Shown: positions 15,426-23,169, numbered from the stretch's first letter. The stretch is 35,603 nucleotides of DNA from Solobacterium sp. UBA1761 (GCA_002315565.1 DCHD01000023.1:1-35603), one strand, 5' to 3'. Notes: generated by a model from the letters alone, not told the origin. Program-made: numbers and translations.

Positions 15426-16241
15426 TTAATTTTGAAAATTACTATCTGTAGCATGGTACTCATATAAAGCTTCCAGCATCAGTATGATGTTGTTTGTAGA
15501 AACAGATGCACCGGCGAAGTCATCAATAGAGTAATTCTCTCTACCCTCTCCACTTGCGAAATCTGCATCATTAATATTATCAACTGGGCCTACTTCACTA
15601 GAGCACTCAGCTATAGACTTTATGTAGTTTCCATCTTTCCCAATAAAGAACGGAATGTATTCTTCCTTAAGAGAAATCTGTTTTTCAACAGGGAATGGCT
15701 GGCCATCCTTTAAAGCATCAGGATTATAGTCATACATGACATTTGTACCTGGCATCGGATGGGTTGTACCGGTATCTCCCCAGAATCCGGCAAGATAATC
15801 ATCACCGGCAGCACTTGAGTCATAATCAAATGACAGGGTCTTTATCTTGGAATCAAGATAATTGCCACTTTCAGGCAAAGTCAGTTCAACGTATGCTGTC
15901 TGCCAGTAGTTTACATTGGCAGCACGGCATGTACATGAAAGATAAGTTACCTGATATTTTATATAGCGCTTGCTTGCGTATTTGAAATCAATAAACGCAT
16001 AGAACTGATCAATATCTTTTGGACCATTGATATGGGTAATAGGGATTACAGCTACAGTATTTCCTCTTCCAGAAGTTGATAAAGCTCCAGAATTAAGTAC
16101 TTCATTTACAGCATCAATATCGATTACAGCACATGCTTCATCTTCGCTGGAATCTTCAGATACATTTCCAATCTGAATTGTACATCCTGCTGCAGTCAGT
16201 AACATAAGCGCTACAAACATAAGCTTAATTAGTTTTTTCAT
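15426..16241 (-). CDS. Lipoprotein with an ApbE-type FMN attachment motif
   Basis: Exported lipoprotein of 271 residues, lipobox TAAGC (Cys20). Residues 60-215 form a domain I do not recognise, with a CTC pair (C103, C105) and several aromatic stretches such as NYWQTAYVEL. Near the C-terminus D240-D-F-A-G-A-S246 fits the Dxx[S/A]GA[T/S] pattern where ApbE links FMN through phosphate. The same Ser version is found in RnfG of this window (DMLAGAS). The gene is divergent from apbE, with only 47 bases between them, which supports flavinylation. An AGAGGT ribosome site precedes the ATG. Probably an electron carrier on the outer membrane face; its partner is inferred to be Rnf or the rhodaneses. 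Confidence 0.7.
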   Translation of the reverse strand: MKKLIKLMFVALMLLTAAGCTIQIGNVSEDSSEDEACAVIDIDAVNEVLNSGALSTSGRGNTVAVIPITHINGPKDIDQFYAFIDFKYASKRYIKYQVTYLSCTCRAANVNYWQTAYVELTLPESGNYLDSKIKTLSFDYDSSAAGDDYLAGFWGDTGTTHPMPGTNVMYDYNPDALKDGQPFPVEKQISLKEEYIPFFIGKDGNYIKSIAECSSEVGPVDNINDADFASGEGRENYSIDDFAGASVSTNNIILMLEALYEYHATDSNFQN

Positions 16242-16276
16242 AATGCTAATACCTCTGTCTTTATATTAACATGTTG

Positions 16277-16282
16277 TAAAAT
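16277..16282 (+). promoter_or_regulatory. -10 hexamer of apbE, leaderless type
   Basis: TAAAAT followed by AATTAC and then the apbE ATG at 16289. No Shine-Dalgarno lies upstream. The spacing equals that seen at the response-regulator and ispH genes. No clear -35 or TGN extension, so this is less certain. Confidence 0.45.
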
Positions 16283-16288
16283 AATTAC

Positions 16289-17458
16289 ATGAAATATGCT
16301 CTCACAATACTCTTTTGTATATTGCTTTGCGGATGTACGGTCACAAACACCCCATACAACAGCACAAATAAGACTGAAATTATAAAAGTTAAGAACTATC
16401 TCGGTTATTTTCAGGATGAAGACGGCAATATGGTATTACCGCTTAATACCGACTGTTATCTGACAACCGTAAGAGATGATCTCAAGCAGGAAATGATTGA
16501 TACAGCATCAAAGATGCTCTTTGAATATCACAGACTTCTTGATTCTCACAAATACTACAGAGATGAAAATGGAAACAGAATAATCAACCTGAAAACAATT
16601 AATTCAAACTTCAACGAAGAAATCATCATTGATGAAAAGCTTTATAACGCAATCAGGGAAGCCATTGAAATCTCCATACTGACAAAAGGTTATTTCAATC
16701 CAACTATCGGCAAAGTAGCCGATGTCTATGAAGGAAGATTTCTTTCCTATGAAACAGAAAACACTGATCCTGATTCCAAAAAACTCGAAACAGCAATGGC
16801 AACAGTTGTACCGTATGAATTGCTTGAAGAACACATCATTCTAAATCCTCAAAAATCATCTGTAACACTTATTCCCTACAACGGATATGAGTTTGAGATT
16901 GACCTTGGCGCTTTCTCTAAAGGCCATGTTTCAGAAATGATTTACAATAAACTGATCAGTTATAATTCTTCCTTTATTCTTAACTGCGGTTCTTCTTCAC
17001 TTATTACCTACAGCAATCCTGATGAAAATGTAAACTGGTCCATTGGAGCAAAAGTACCAGACAAACCAGATGAAACACTGTTTGCATTCAAACTGAACAA
17101 CGGTGCTCTTTCAACTTCTGGAGATTATGAACAGTACTATCTTCTAGAAGACGGTACAAGAAGACATCATATACTCAATCCTTTCACCGGTGTATCAGAA
17201 AACTATTATCGTGAGATTCTTCTTTCATGCAATGAAAAAGCCGGACTTATGGATGCCTTCACAACCGCGTTGTACTCTATCGAAGACATTGATGAAGCAA
17301 TCTCAATGATTGAAAATATTGAAGATTACTATGACATATCTATTAATTACTGCTTTGTATCAGAAGGATACAGATTAACAGTAAATAAAGCTTTCTATGA
17401 TGAATTCATTATTCAGTATAACTCCAGCGACATAAACAAAATCGAGGTAATTGAATGA
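16289..17458 (+). CDS. apbE: FAD:protein FMN transferase ApbE
   Basis: Exported lipoprotein enzyme that moves FMN from FAD onto Ser/Thr of Dxx[S]GA[T/S] motifs. Lipobox region ILLCGC (Cys16). Conserved ApbE motifs are in order: FNPTIGKV (136-143), DLGAFSKGHV (205-214, magnesium/FAD site), ILNCGSSS (230-237), GALSTSGDY (272-280), HHILNP (293-298) and DAFTTALYS (322-330). 389 residues, somewhat longer than the usual 330-350 because of an N-terminal extension. Likely clients in the window are RnfG, RnfD (two sites) and the lipoprotein at 15426. Overlaps the next gene by ATGA. Probably leaderless. Confidence 0.92.
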   Translation: MKYALTILFCILLCGCTVTNTPYNSTNKTEIIKVKNYLGYFQDEDGNMVLPLNTDCYLTTVRDDLKQEMIDTASKMLFEYHRLLDSHKYYRDENGNRIINLKTINSNFNEEIIIDEKLYNAIREAIEISILTKGYFNPTIGKVADVYEGRFLSYETENTDPDSKKLETAMATVVPYELLEEHIILNPQKSSVTLIPYNGYEFEIDLGAFSKGHVSEMIYNKLISYNSSFILNCGSSSLITYSNPDENVNWSIGAKVPDKPDETLFAFKLNNGALSTSGDYEQYYLLEDGTRRHHILNPFTGVSENYYREILLSCNEKAGLMDAFTTALYSIEDIDEAISMIENIEDYYDISINYCFVSEGYRLTVNKAFYDEFIIQYNSSDINKIEVIE

Positions 17459-18099
17459 AAAAAATAATTCCCTTATTTGTTTTATTACTGATGACTTCTT
17501 GCGCTCAAGAAGAAAATAAAACCATAAAACTTCCTGACAAAGAAATTCCTGAGTCAGCAAAGATGTCTGACTCTCCATTATCCGCTACAAACATTGACCA
17601 GTATTTATTTATTGATGGAGTCATGTATGTCGATACCAGAGATTCAAAACAGTTTAATGAAAATGGTCATATCGCCGGATTTATTAACATTCCTTTCTAC
17701 GAAACAATTGCCTGCTTTGAGGCAAAAGAAAACATTCTTTTCAGAACAAGTAAAGTAAGAGATGAATCCGGTAAAATAACTGCCAATATCGGAGATGTCG
17801 GCAGTTATACAGCAAACTACATCGAAAGCGAAAAATATCTGAATGAACTCTTTCCAAAAGACAGACAGATAGTGTTTATTGCCACGGCCGGAGTTGAATC
17901 AGCCTATCTGATAAATCTGCTCATTCAGTACGATTACAATCCTGCTCTTCTGTATAATGCCGGTGCTGTTGAAAACTCTCTTGCACCAAACATCGCCTAT
18001 TTCGACATTGATAACGCACATTATCTCATTGAAGGAATTGATACATACACTCAAACAACAACGTATGTATGGCCTCAATTAACACCCGTAACAAAGTAA
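17455..18099 (+). CDS. Rhodanese-like lipoprotein lacking the catalytic cysteine
   Basis: Exported lipoprotein of 214 residues (lipobox MTSC, Cys16) with the rhodanese layout VMYVDTRDSKQFNENGHIAG and NAGAV. The active-site loop reads FIATAGVESAYL where the paralogue at 14763 reads FLMCQSGGRIKTF. The nucleophile Cys is Thr or Ala, and the closing Arg is Ser. It cannot work as a standard sulfurtransferase and may be a binding or scaffolding pseudo-enzyme. Both paralogues share a long insertion between halves. GAGGT ribosome site; the ATG overlaps the apbE stop (ATGA), so it is made together with ApbE. Ends at a bidirectional terminator. Confidence 0.82.
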   Translation: MKKIIPLFVLLLMTSCAQEENKTIKLPDKEIPESAKMSDSPLSATNIDQYLFIDGVMYVDTRDSKQFNENGHIAGFINIPFYETIACFEAKENILFRTSKVRDESGKITANIGDVGSYTANYIESEKYLNELFPKDRQIVFIATAGVESAYLINLLIQYDYNPALLYNAGAVENSLAPNIAYFDIDNAHYLIEGIDTYTQTTTYVWPQLTPVTK

Positions 18100-18122
18100 A
18101 AAGCCATCGACTGATGGCTTTT
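18099..18122. terminator. Bidirectional terminator between the apbE operon and the rnf operon
   Basis: Perfect 10-bp stem AAAAGCCATC/GATGGCTTTT with a 4-base loop. T-rich runs follow on both strands, so it can end the plus-strand apbE-rhodanese message and the minus-strand rnf message. Confidence 0.88.
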
Positions 18123-18126
18123 ATTG

Positions 18127-18432
18127 TTAATCCTTAATTGTAATTGTTTCTCCGTCAGGTCCAGGAGTATTGGCAAGATATTCAACAATCTTGTCATGAG
18201 CATCCTGTTTAATAGGAACACAGACAATCATGTCAAGTTCTTTCGTAATCAGAGCATTCGCAAGACCACCACAGCCAGAATAACCACAAGCTCCACAGTT
18301 GTAACCAGGAAGCATAGCGTTTACTTCTTCAAGTCTTGGATCTTCTTCAACATGAAACTTCTCAGATGCAAATGCCAGCAAGGCACCAAGAATAATACCA
18401 ATTACAAGTAATGCCAGAAATGAGTAAATCAT
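18127..18432 (-). CDS. rnfB: Short RnfB: membrane anchor plus one 4Fe-4S domain, no ferredoxin domain
   Basis: Electron-entry subunit of Rnf, reduced to 101 residues. Helix at about 3-22, then the RnfB-type cluster motif C46-GA-C49-GYSG-C54 with C71, followed by a short tail. Ordinary RnfB proteins carry at least two more 4Fe-4S ferredoxin motifs and are 180-330 residues long. Here the stop is directly followed by a terminator, and I see no remnant of those motifs in any frame, so this looks natural rather than a frameshift. The ATG overlaps the small Cys-rich ORF upstream (ATGA). It is last in rnfCDGEA-x-B. Another protein may have to supply the ferredoxin contact. Confidence 0.85.
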   Translation of the reverse strand: MIYSFLALLVIGIILGALLAFASEKFHVEEDPRLEEVNAMLPGYNCGACGYSGCGGLANALITKELDMIVCVPIKQDAHDKIVEYLANTPGPDGETITIKD

Positions 18433-18599
18433 AGTTTTTCCTTTCTTGAAGGATTCAGTTCACATGAAGTGATCTTACATCCTTCACAGTCTTCTGTGAG
18501 TTCTTTACATCCTTCAGGTTTAGGTGTTTTTGAATTGAGATAATATCCTACACCGAATAACGATGCCAGAACCGCAAACAGAAGAATTGCCCAGATCAT
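18429..18599 (-). CDS. Small Cys-rich membrane protein between rnfA and rnfB, 56 residues
   Basis: An ORF of 57 codons including the stop. Begins MIWAILLFAVLASLFGVGYY, a single membrane helix, and then has a polar tail with four cysteines: C31, C38, C41 and C46 (CKELTEDCEGCKITSC). Its ATG shares a base with the rnfA stop (TAATG) and its stop overlaps the rnfB ATG (ATGA), so it is translationally coupled on both sides. The helix-plus-CxxC layout recalls small FeoB-associated Cys-rich proteins. Four cysteines could hold an Fe-S cluster or other metal. As rnfB lacks ferredoxin motifs, this protein may be a replacement subunit; that is inference. Confidence 0.75.
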   Translation of the reverse strand: MIWAILLFAVLASLFGVGYYLNSKTPKPEGCKELTEDCEGCKITSCELNPSRKEKL

Positions 18600-19171
18600 T
18601 AAGCGATACCAGCCAGTCCGGCAAATGCCAGAGCCATCAGACCGGCAACGATAAGACCAATAGGATTGCCCTTGAATGGTTTAGGAGTAGTTGCATAATC
18701 AAGTCTTTCACGAATGCATGAGAACAGATACATAACTACCAGAAATCCTAGTGGAGTAGCAATAGAGTTAACTATTGTTTCAATAAGATTGTAGCCCTTT
18801 GAGATATTGTCCTGAGCCACATAAAGAACAGTACAGTTTGTTGTAATAAGTGGAAGATATACACCAAGTGATGCATATAAACCAGGCATATTCTTCTTCA
18901 TGAACATTTCAACAAACTGAACGAATGCAGCGATAATCAGAATGAATGAGATAAGCTGCATATATTCAATACCTAATGGTTTAAGAATAAGATACTGAAC
19001 ACCATATGTCAGCATACTTGCAGAGAAAATAACAAAGATTACTGCAAGTCCCATGCCGATTGCTGACTTTGAGTTTTTAGAAACTCCTAAGAATGGACAT
19101 ACACCAAGGAACTTGGCTAATACGATATTGTTGATTAATACGGCAGCAATAGCCATAGATAACAGTTTCAT
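18599..19171 (-). CDS. rnfA: Rnf complex subunit RnfA
   Basis: Integral membrane subunit of the ferredoxin:NAD+ (or flavin) oxidoreductase Rnf. 190 residues and six helices. Two conserved half-motifs with cysteines, GVCPFLGVSK (Cys25) and PLITTNCTVLY (Cys112), are known in RnfA/RnfE to hold a membrane-buried 2Fe-2S cluster shared by the two homologous subunits. Starts one base after rnfE begins its stop (overlap at 19171), within the operon rnfCDGEAB. RnfA and RnfE have opposite membrane orientations. Confidence 0.95.
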   Translation of the reverse strand: MKLLSMAIAAVLINNIVLAKFLGVCPFLGVSKNSKSAIGMGLAVIFVIFSASMLTYGVQYLILKPLGIEYMQLISFILIIAAFVQFVEMFMKKNMPGLYASLGVYLPLITTNCTVLYVAQDNISKGYNLIETIVNSIATPLGFLVVMYLFSCIRERLDYATTPKPFKGNPIGLIVAGLMALAFAGLAGIA

Positions 19172-19806
19172 TATTTCTTAGCCTCCTTCTTTTCTTTAGA
19201 ATTGATGAATGCAAACAGTGCTGCAAGACATGCAAATGTGAAGAATGCACCAACTGATGTGCCAAACAGTGAAATAGTATAGTCAGATAACTGAGGGATA
19301 CCGATTCTGAAAATCAGCTGTGACATATCAAACGGATTGTACAGAGAAACCCAGGCAGTAGTCAGGAATTCTCTGATGCATGACATTACAACAAGTGCAA
19401 ATGTATAACCTAAGCCCATTCCAAGTCCATCGATGATTGAAGGAAGAATAGGATTCTTCTTGGCAAACGCTTCTGCACGTCCAAGAATAATACAGTTAAC
19501 TACAATCAGTGAAAGGAATGCGCCTAATGCATCGAACAGTGCAGGCAGATATGCATGAACAAGAAGTTCAACAACAGATACCAGTGTAGCAATAATTACG
19601 ATGTATACAGGGATTCTGATTTCATCAGGAGTGATTTTCCTGATTGCGGAAATAATCGCATTTGAGAAGATAAGAACCAGGGTTACACAGATTCCCATTC
19701 CCAGTGCATTATTTAATGAAGTTGATAAGGCAAGAGATGAACACATGCCAAGGAACAGACAGAATACTGGATTTTCCTTTATAAAACCATTTTTAAAGTT
19801 ATTCAT
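19171..19806 (-). CDS. rnfE: Rnf complex subunit RnfE
   Basis: Homologue and partner of RnfA in the membrane core of Rnf. 211 residues and six helices. Cysteine half-motifs LGMCSSLALSTSLNNALGMG (Cys22) and IVVNCIILGRAEAFAKKNP (Cys108). The first motif usually reads CPxLAVT, so here Pro-Xaa is Ser-Ser, a mild change that keeps the Cys. The C-terminal tail is lysine/glutamate rich. The start is 10 bases downstream of the rnfG stop, with GGAGGT before the ATG. Confidence 0.94.
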   Translation of the reverse strand: MNNFKNGFIKENPVFCLFLGMCSSLALSTSLNNALGMGICVTLVLIFSNAIISAIRKITPDEIRIPVYIVIIATLVSVVELLVHAYLPALFDALGAFLSLIVVNCIILGRAEAFAKKNPILPSIIDGLGMGLGYTFALVVMSCIREFLTTAWVSLYNPFDMSQLIFRIGIPQLSDYTISLFGTSVGAFFTFACLAALFAFINSKEKKEAKK

Positions 19807-19815
19807 GTGACCTCC

Positions 19816-20325
19816 TTACTTAACCTTTTTGTAAGCCTCAAAGGACTTAGCCATAATCTCTTTCATTGCAGTAGAAGTGAATGATGCACCAGCAAGCATA
19901 TCAACATCTGCTTCGCTTTGAGCACCTATATAAAGAGACTTGATGTTGCTTTCTTCAAAACATCTTGAGCCAAAACCGTTTGTCTCCTGCTGCTGTAAAG
20001 CAACCACGTTGTCGATCTTGCCGTCATTAGTAATTCCAACTAAAGCAATAATAGGAGTAGATGAATTATAACCGGTAGCAGTAGCTTTAAAGATATAGCC
20101 TTTACCAGTTACTTCGTAGGCACCGATGACAGTTCCTGATTCATCGTTATATTCAATTATCTTGAAATCAGCACCTGGGTACATAAGTTCAAGGTTGGCT
20201 TTTTCTGAGGCAACAGCTCTTTCCTGAATGATAGGTTCTGTAAGTGAATTTACAAAGCCGAGAATCAAACCGGATAAAGCTGCAACAATTCCTAAGAATA
20301 AAGCAAGTTTAATTGTCTTTTTCAT
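19816..20325 (-). CDS. rnfG: Rnf complex flavoprotein subunit RnfG
   Basis: Single-helix anchored subunit with an extracytoplasmic FMN-binding domain. Helix at about 5-25; QQETNGFGSRCF is the family's ETxGxG stretch. The covalent FMN site is D142-M-L-A-G-A-S148, with Ser as acceptor where most RnfG have Thr. 169 residues, slightly short for the family. Its start overlaps the rnfD stop. ApbE at 16289 is the likely flavinylating enzyme. It relays electrons between the RnfD and RnfC/E sides of the complex. Confidence 0.93.
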   Translation of the reverse strand: MKKTIKLALFLGIVAALSGLILGFVNSLTEPIIQERAVASEKANLELMYPGADFKIIEYNDESGTVIGAYEVTGKGYIFKATATGYNSSTPIIALVGITNDGKIDNVVALQQQETNGFGSRCFEESNIKSLYIGAQSEADVDMLAGASFTSTAMKEIMAKSFEAYKKVK

Positions 20326-21845
20326 TATTTGTTAGCCTCCTTTAATGCAGCCTGTACAGCAGCATTTACAGAGTTAGATGTATAGGTAGCACCACTCACT
20401 GCATCAATTTCATCAGTTAAAGATACACCTTCAAATTCAGCAAGCGCATCATCAGCTGTGGCAATCGTACCAACTCCCTGAGTATCAGAGAATACTGTAC
20501 ATTTTACAGATACGACTTTACCGTCAGTAATAACGATTTCAAATTCATTGTCTGGTCCGCCTTCCAGTGCATGGAATCCACCAGCAGTTACGATGTATGT
20601 ATCACCATCAACTGATTTTACAGCTGCAGGATATTTGGAAAGATCAGTATCAGCAAATGTGCCAGTTACACCAGCATCCTCACTTGCGCCAGCTTCTTCA
20701 TCAGTTCCGCTTGCGCCAGCTTCTGCGTCAGTTTCTTCTTCAACTGTTTCACTTGCACCTGCATTTGCATCTACAGCATATTTTCCAGGTTCAACTGAAC
20801 AAGCAATCAGTGCACCGCATAACAGTACACAGGCAACTGTTCCAAGAGTAATAGCAATGTTTCTCTTGTGGGAAGTAATCTGTTTAGAAGAGAACAGTTT
20901 ATCAATTGCAGGAGAAATCATATTTGCAAGTAAGATTGAGAATACAACGCCTTCAGGCATATTGCCTAAGAATCTGATGGCAATTGTAAATAATGCAGCC
21001 AAAGCAGCAAATACAATCTTGCCTGGACGAGTCTGTGGATTGGTTACCGGATCAGTAAGCATGAATACTGCACCAAATGCAGCACCACCGGTAGAAACAA
21101 ACATCAGCGCATAGTCTATACCTAAGCCTTTAACAAGACCGGCAATAGTAGCTGAACCAAATAGCAGTCCAAGATATGTAGCTGGAATTCTCCAGTCAAT
21201 TACATCCCAGATTGTCATCCAGACACCAACAGCAAGGATAATCAGTGTACATGTTTCACCGATTGCTCCAGCATAGTTACCCATCAGGATATTGAAATAT
21301 CCACCATTAGCTTCAACAAATCTCAGATATGAGTTTGCATCAGCAATCCAGTTCATCTTTGCAAACTGAGTAGCAATTGTAGCACCGGTAACGGCATCAA
21401 AAGCAGTTCTTGTTGCAAATGATGAAATAATAACGGCTCTACCTACAGCAGCCGGGTTAAAGATATTCTGACCGAATCCGCCGAATACCAGTTTACCGAA
21501 CACAATAGCAATAACAGTTGCTACAGCAATCGCATAAAGTGAAGTATTTGCCGGAACAGTAAGTACAAGAATCAGCGCTGTAATTGCAGGAAATGAAGTA
21601 GAACAATGTTCACCAATGTTCTTTTTCATCATCAGTGCGTAAATAACTTCGCAGACGATTGATGTCACTACTGCAACAAGAAGCAAAAGCAGTGTATTTA
21701 CAAGATACTGTTTTCCGCCGATGTTATATGAGTTATATAAGCCATATGCATAGACAACAAGTAAGCCAAGCAATAATCTTGTCATTACCTTACCAGTAGT
21801 CAGGTTACGTCTAGGCATTGGTGTTGCTTTAAATTTGTATTCCAT
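20325..21845 (-). CDS. rnfD: RnfD fused to a C-terminal FMN-attachment domain
   Basis: The first 350 residues are an ordinary RnfD: nine or ten membrane helices, GGFGQNIFNPAAVGRA, and the in-membrane flavinylation motif D150-AVTGAT156. Normal RnfD ends here. This one continues with an acidic low-complexity linker (351-395) with repeated AGAS units, then an FMN-binding domain (396-506) with a second motif, DAVSGATYTS (acceptor Thr487), like the RnfG or NqrC domain. At 506 residues it is about 150 longer than usual. It would carry two covalent FMN groups, the second on a flexible arm outside the membrane. Between rnfC and rnfG. Confidence 0.93.
   Translation of the reverse strand: MEYKFKATPMPRRNLTTGKVMTRLLLGLLVVYAYGLYNSYNIGGKQYLVNTLLLLLVAVVTSIVCEVIYALMMKKNIGEHCSTSFPAITALILVLTVPANTSLYAIAVATVIAIVFGKLVFGGFGQNIFNPAAVGRAVIISSFATRTAFDAVTGATIATQFAKMNWIADANSYLRFVEANGGYFNILMGNYAGAIGETCTLIILAVGVWMTIWDVIDWRIPATYLGLLFGSATIAGLVKGLGIDYALMFVSTGGAAFGAVFMLTDPVTNPQTRPGKIVFAALAALFTIAIRFLGNMPEGVVFSILLANMISPAIDKLFSSKQITSHKRNIAITLGTVACVLLCGALIACSVEPGKYAVDANAGASETVEEETDAEAGASGTDEEAGASEDAGVTGTFADTDLSKYPAAVKSVDGDTYIVTAGGFHALEGGPDNEFEIVITDGKVVSVKCTVFSDTQGVGTIATADDALAEFEGVSLTDEIDAVSGATYTSNSVNAAVQAALKEANK
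20661..20795 (-). repeat. Imperfect AGAS-coding repeats in the RnfD linker
   Basis: The linker (residues 351-395) holds NAGASE, EAGASG, EAGASE and DAGVTG units separated by Glu/Asp/Thr. The DNA shows near-copies of a roughly 12-base unit coding Ala-Gly-Ala-Ser. Such repeats are prone to length change by slippage. The result is a flexible, negatively charged tether. Confidence 0.6.
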
Positions 21846-21856
21846 ACCTTACCCTC

Positions 21857-23134
21857 CTACTTCTTTCTTAAAGCCATGACTTTCTTGGCTCTTCTGATCA
21901 TTTCAGTAACTTCAATCTTTGAAGGACAGATATATGTACACATACCGCATTCAACACAATCATTTACATGTAATGTTGAAAGTCTGTCTACATCGTTGAA
22001 TCTGTATGCTTCAGTTATGGTAACTGGTTCAAGTGAACTTGGACAGTGTTCAACGCATCTTCCGCATCTAAGACATGGATATTCCTGATATTCTTTTGGT
22101 TCAAATACGTTAACCGCATTGGAAATAGGCGTAATAGTAACAGTATCTTTTGTTACACATGTTCCCATCATTGGTCCACCCATTACAATAACTGCTGGAT
22201 CATTTTTAGGACCGCCGCATGCCTTGATCAGATCTTTGATTTCTGTACCGATACGGCAGATTACATTATGAGGTTTTGCAATATTGTCACCAGATACTGT
22301 AACGATTCTTTCGTACTGATAGCACTTCTTTTCACTTGTTTTGGCAAGTGTAATAGCTGTAGTTGCATTGGAAACAATTGCGCCAGCTTCAATTGGCAGT
22401 TTGTCATAACGCTTATGAAGCAGTGTATAAACCAGCGTTCTTTCCCAACCCATTGGATATACATCCTTACATGCTACAACTTCAATGTTTTCTTCATCTT
22501 TGAAAAGTTCATTGAGTTTTGTAATAAGGTTTGCATGAATAAACTTCATACCGATTAAACACTTCTTGGCATTGGATGCTTTAAGAAGCAGTTTAACACC
22601 ATCTTTGAAGTATTCCATGTTTTCCTCGATATTACGGACATCAGCAGTAATATAAGGTTCACATTCAATCGCATTGATGATTAGTGTTTCACACTTGTCG
22701 GTTGAATATTTCAGATATGAAGGGAAACCGGCACCACCCTGTCCGATAAGGCCAATCTCCTTCATGTAATTGATAATTTCTTCTTTTGAAGATTCAAGTG
22801 AAATACTTGAAAACTCCTTTTTACGATCTGCGTGATCATTTTTAATAATCACATGATCTGCTGGTCTTAAGCCTGCAGACATTCTTTTTTCAATTGCAAC
22901 AACTTCTCCAGACACACTTGAGAATACAGGAACATAAAATCTGTCATCCCTTTTACCGATGAGATCACCAATCTTGACTTTGTCACCGACATTCACACAA
23001 GGTAAAGCAGTGTGTGAACCGATTGCCAAAGAGATTGCAACTTCATCGCAATGGATTTTCAGAATTTCATTGGTTTCTGTAGCTTCTTTGTGACCACGAA
23101 TACGTTTCTGCATTGGTCCAATTAAAAAAGCCAT
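21857..23134 (-). CDS. rnfC: Rnf complex subunit RnfC
   Basis: Peripheral cytoplasmic subunit with the NADH/flavin site and two 4Fe-4S clusters. N-terminal sandwich-hybrid/biotinyl-like part, then the NADH-binding stretch GLIGQGGAGFPSYLK and INAIECEPY. Cluster motifs are CLRCGRCVEHCP (C354, C357, C360, C364) and CVECGMCTYICP (C393, C396, C399, C403). 425 residues, a normal short RnfC without the long C-terminal extension of proteobacteria. First gene of the rnf operon, with AGGAGG before its ATG. A TAAAAT at about 23152-23157 could be its -10, but no good -35 is seen. Confidence 0.95.
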   Translation of the reverse strand: MAFLIGPMQKRIRGHKEATETNEILKIHCDEVAISLAIGSHTALPCVNVGDKVKIGDLIGKRDDRFYVPVFSSVSGEVVAIEKRMSAGLRPADHVIIKNDHADRKKEFSSISLESSKEEIINYMKEIGLIGQGGAGFPSYLKYSTDKCETLIINAIECEPYITADVRNIEENMEYFKDGVKLLLKASNAKKCLIGMKFIHANLITKLNELFKDEENIEVVACKDVYPMGWERTLVYTLLHKRYDKLPIEAGAIVSNATTAITLAKTSEKKCYQYERIVTVSGDNIAKPHNVICRIGTEIKDLIKACGGPKNDPAVIVMGGPMMGTCVTKDTVTITPISNAVNVFEPKEYQEYPCLRCGRCVEHCPSSLEPVTITEAYRFNDVDRLSTLHVNDCVECGMCTYICPSKIEVTEMIRRAKKVMALRKK

Positions 23135-23169
23135 ACTAAAATCCTCCTAGACTTATATATTTTACACTA

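Noticed and set aside
15426..17458. Shared string GALSTSG in the FMN-motif lipoprotein and in ApbE
   Set aside because: In ApbE it is a normal catalytic motif. In the lipoprotein it stands alone without the other ApbE motifs, so chance or weak convergence is the simpler reading.
18127..18432. Frameshift as the cause of the short RnfB
   Set aside because: No ferredoxin-type CxxCxxCxxxC pattern is found downstream in other frames, and the terminator starts within 5 bases of the stop.
20548..21114. Long plus-strand frame (188 codons) opposite rnfD
   Set aside because: It is antisense to a clear RnfD, is Ser/Ala/Pro-rich because of the repeat strand, has no ribosome site and no family resemblance.
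22046..22558. Plus-strand frame of 170 codons rich in Cys, opposite rnfC
   Set aside because: The cysteines come from the reverse complement of ordinary codons; no spacing motif or ribosome site is present.
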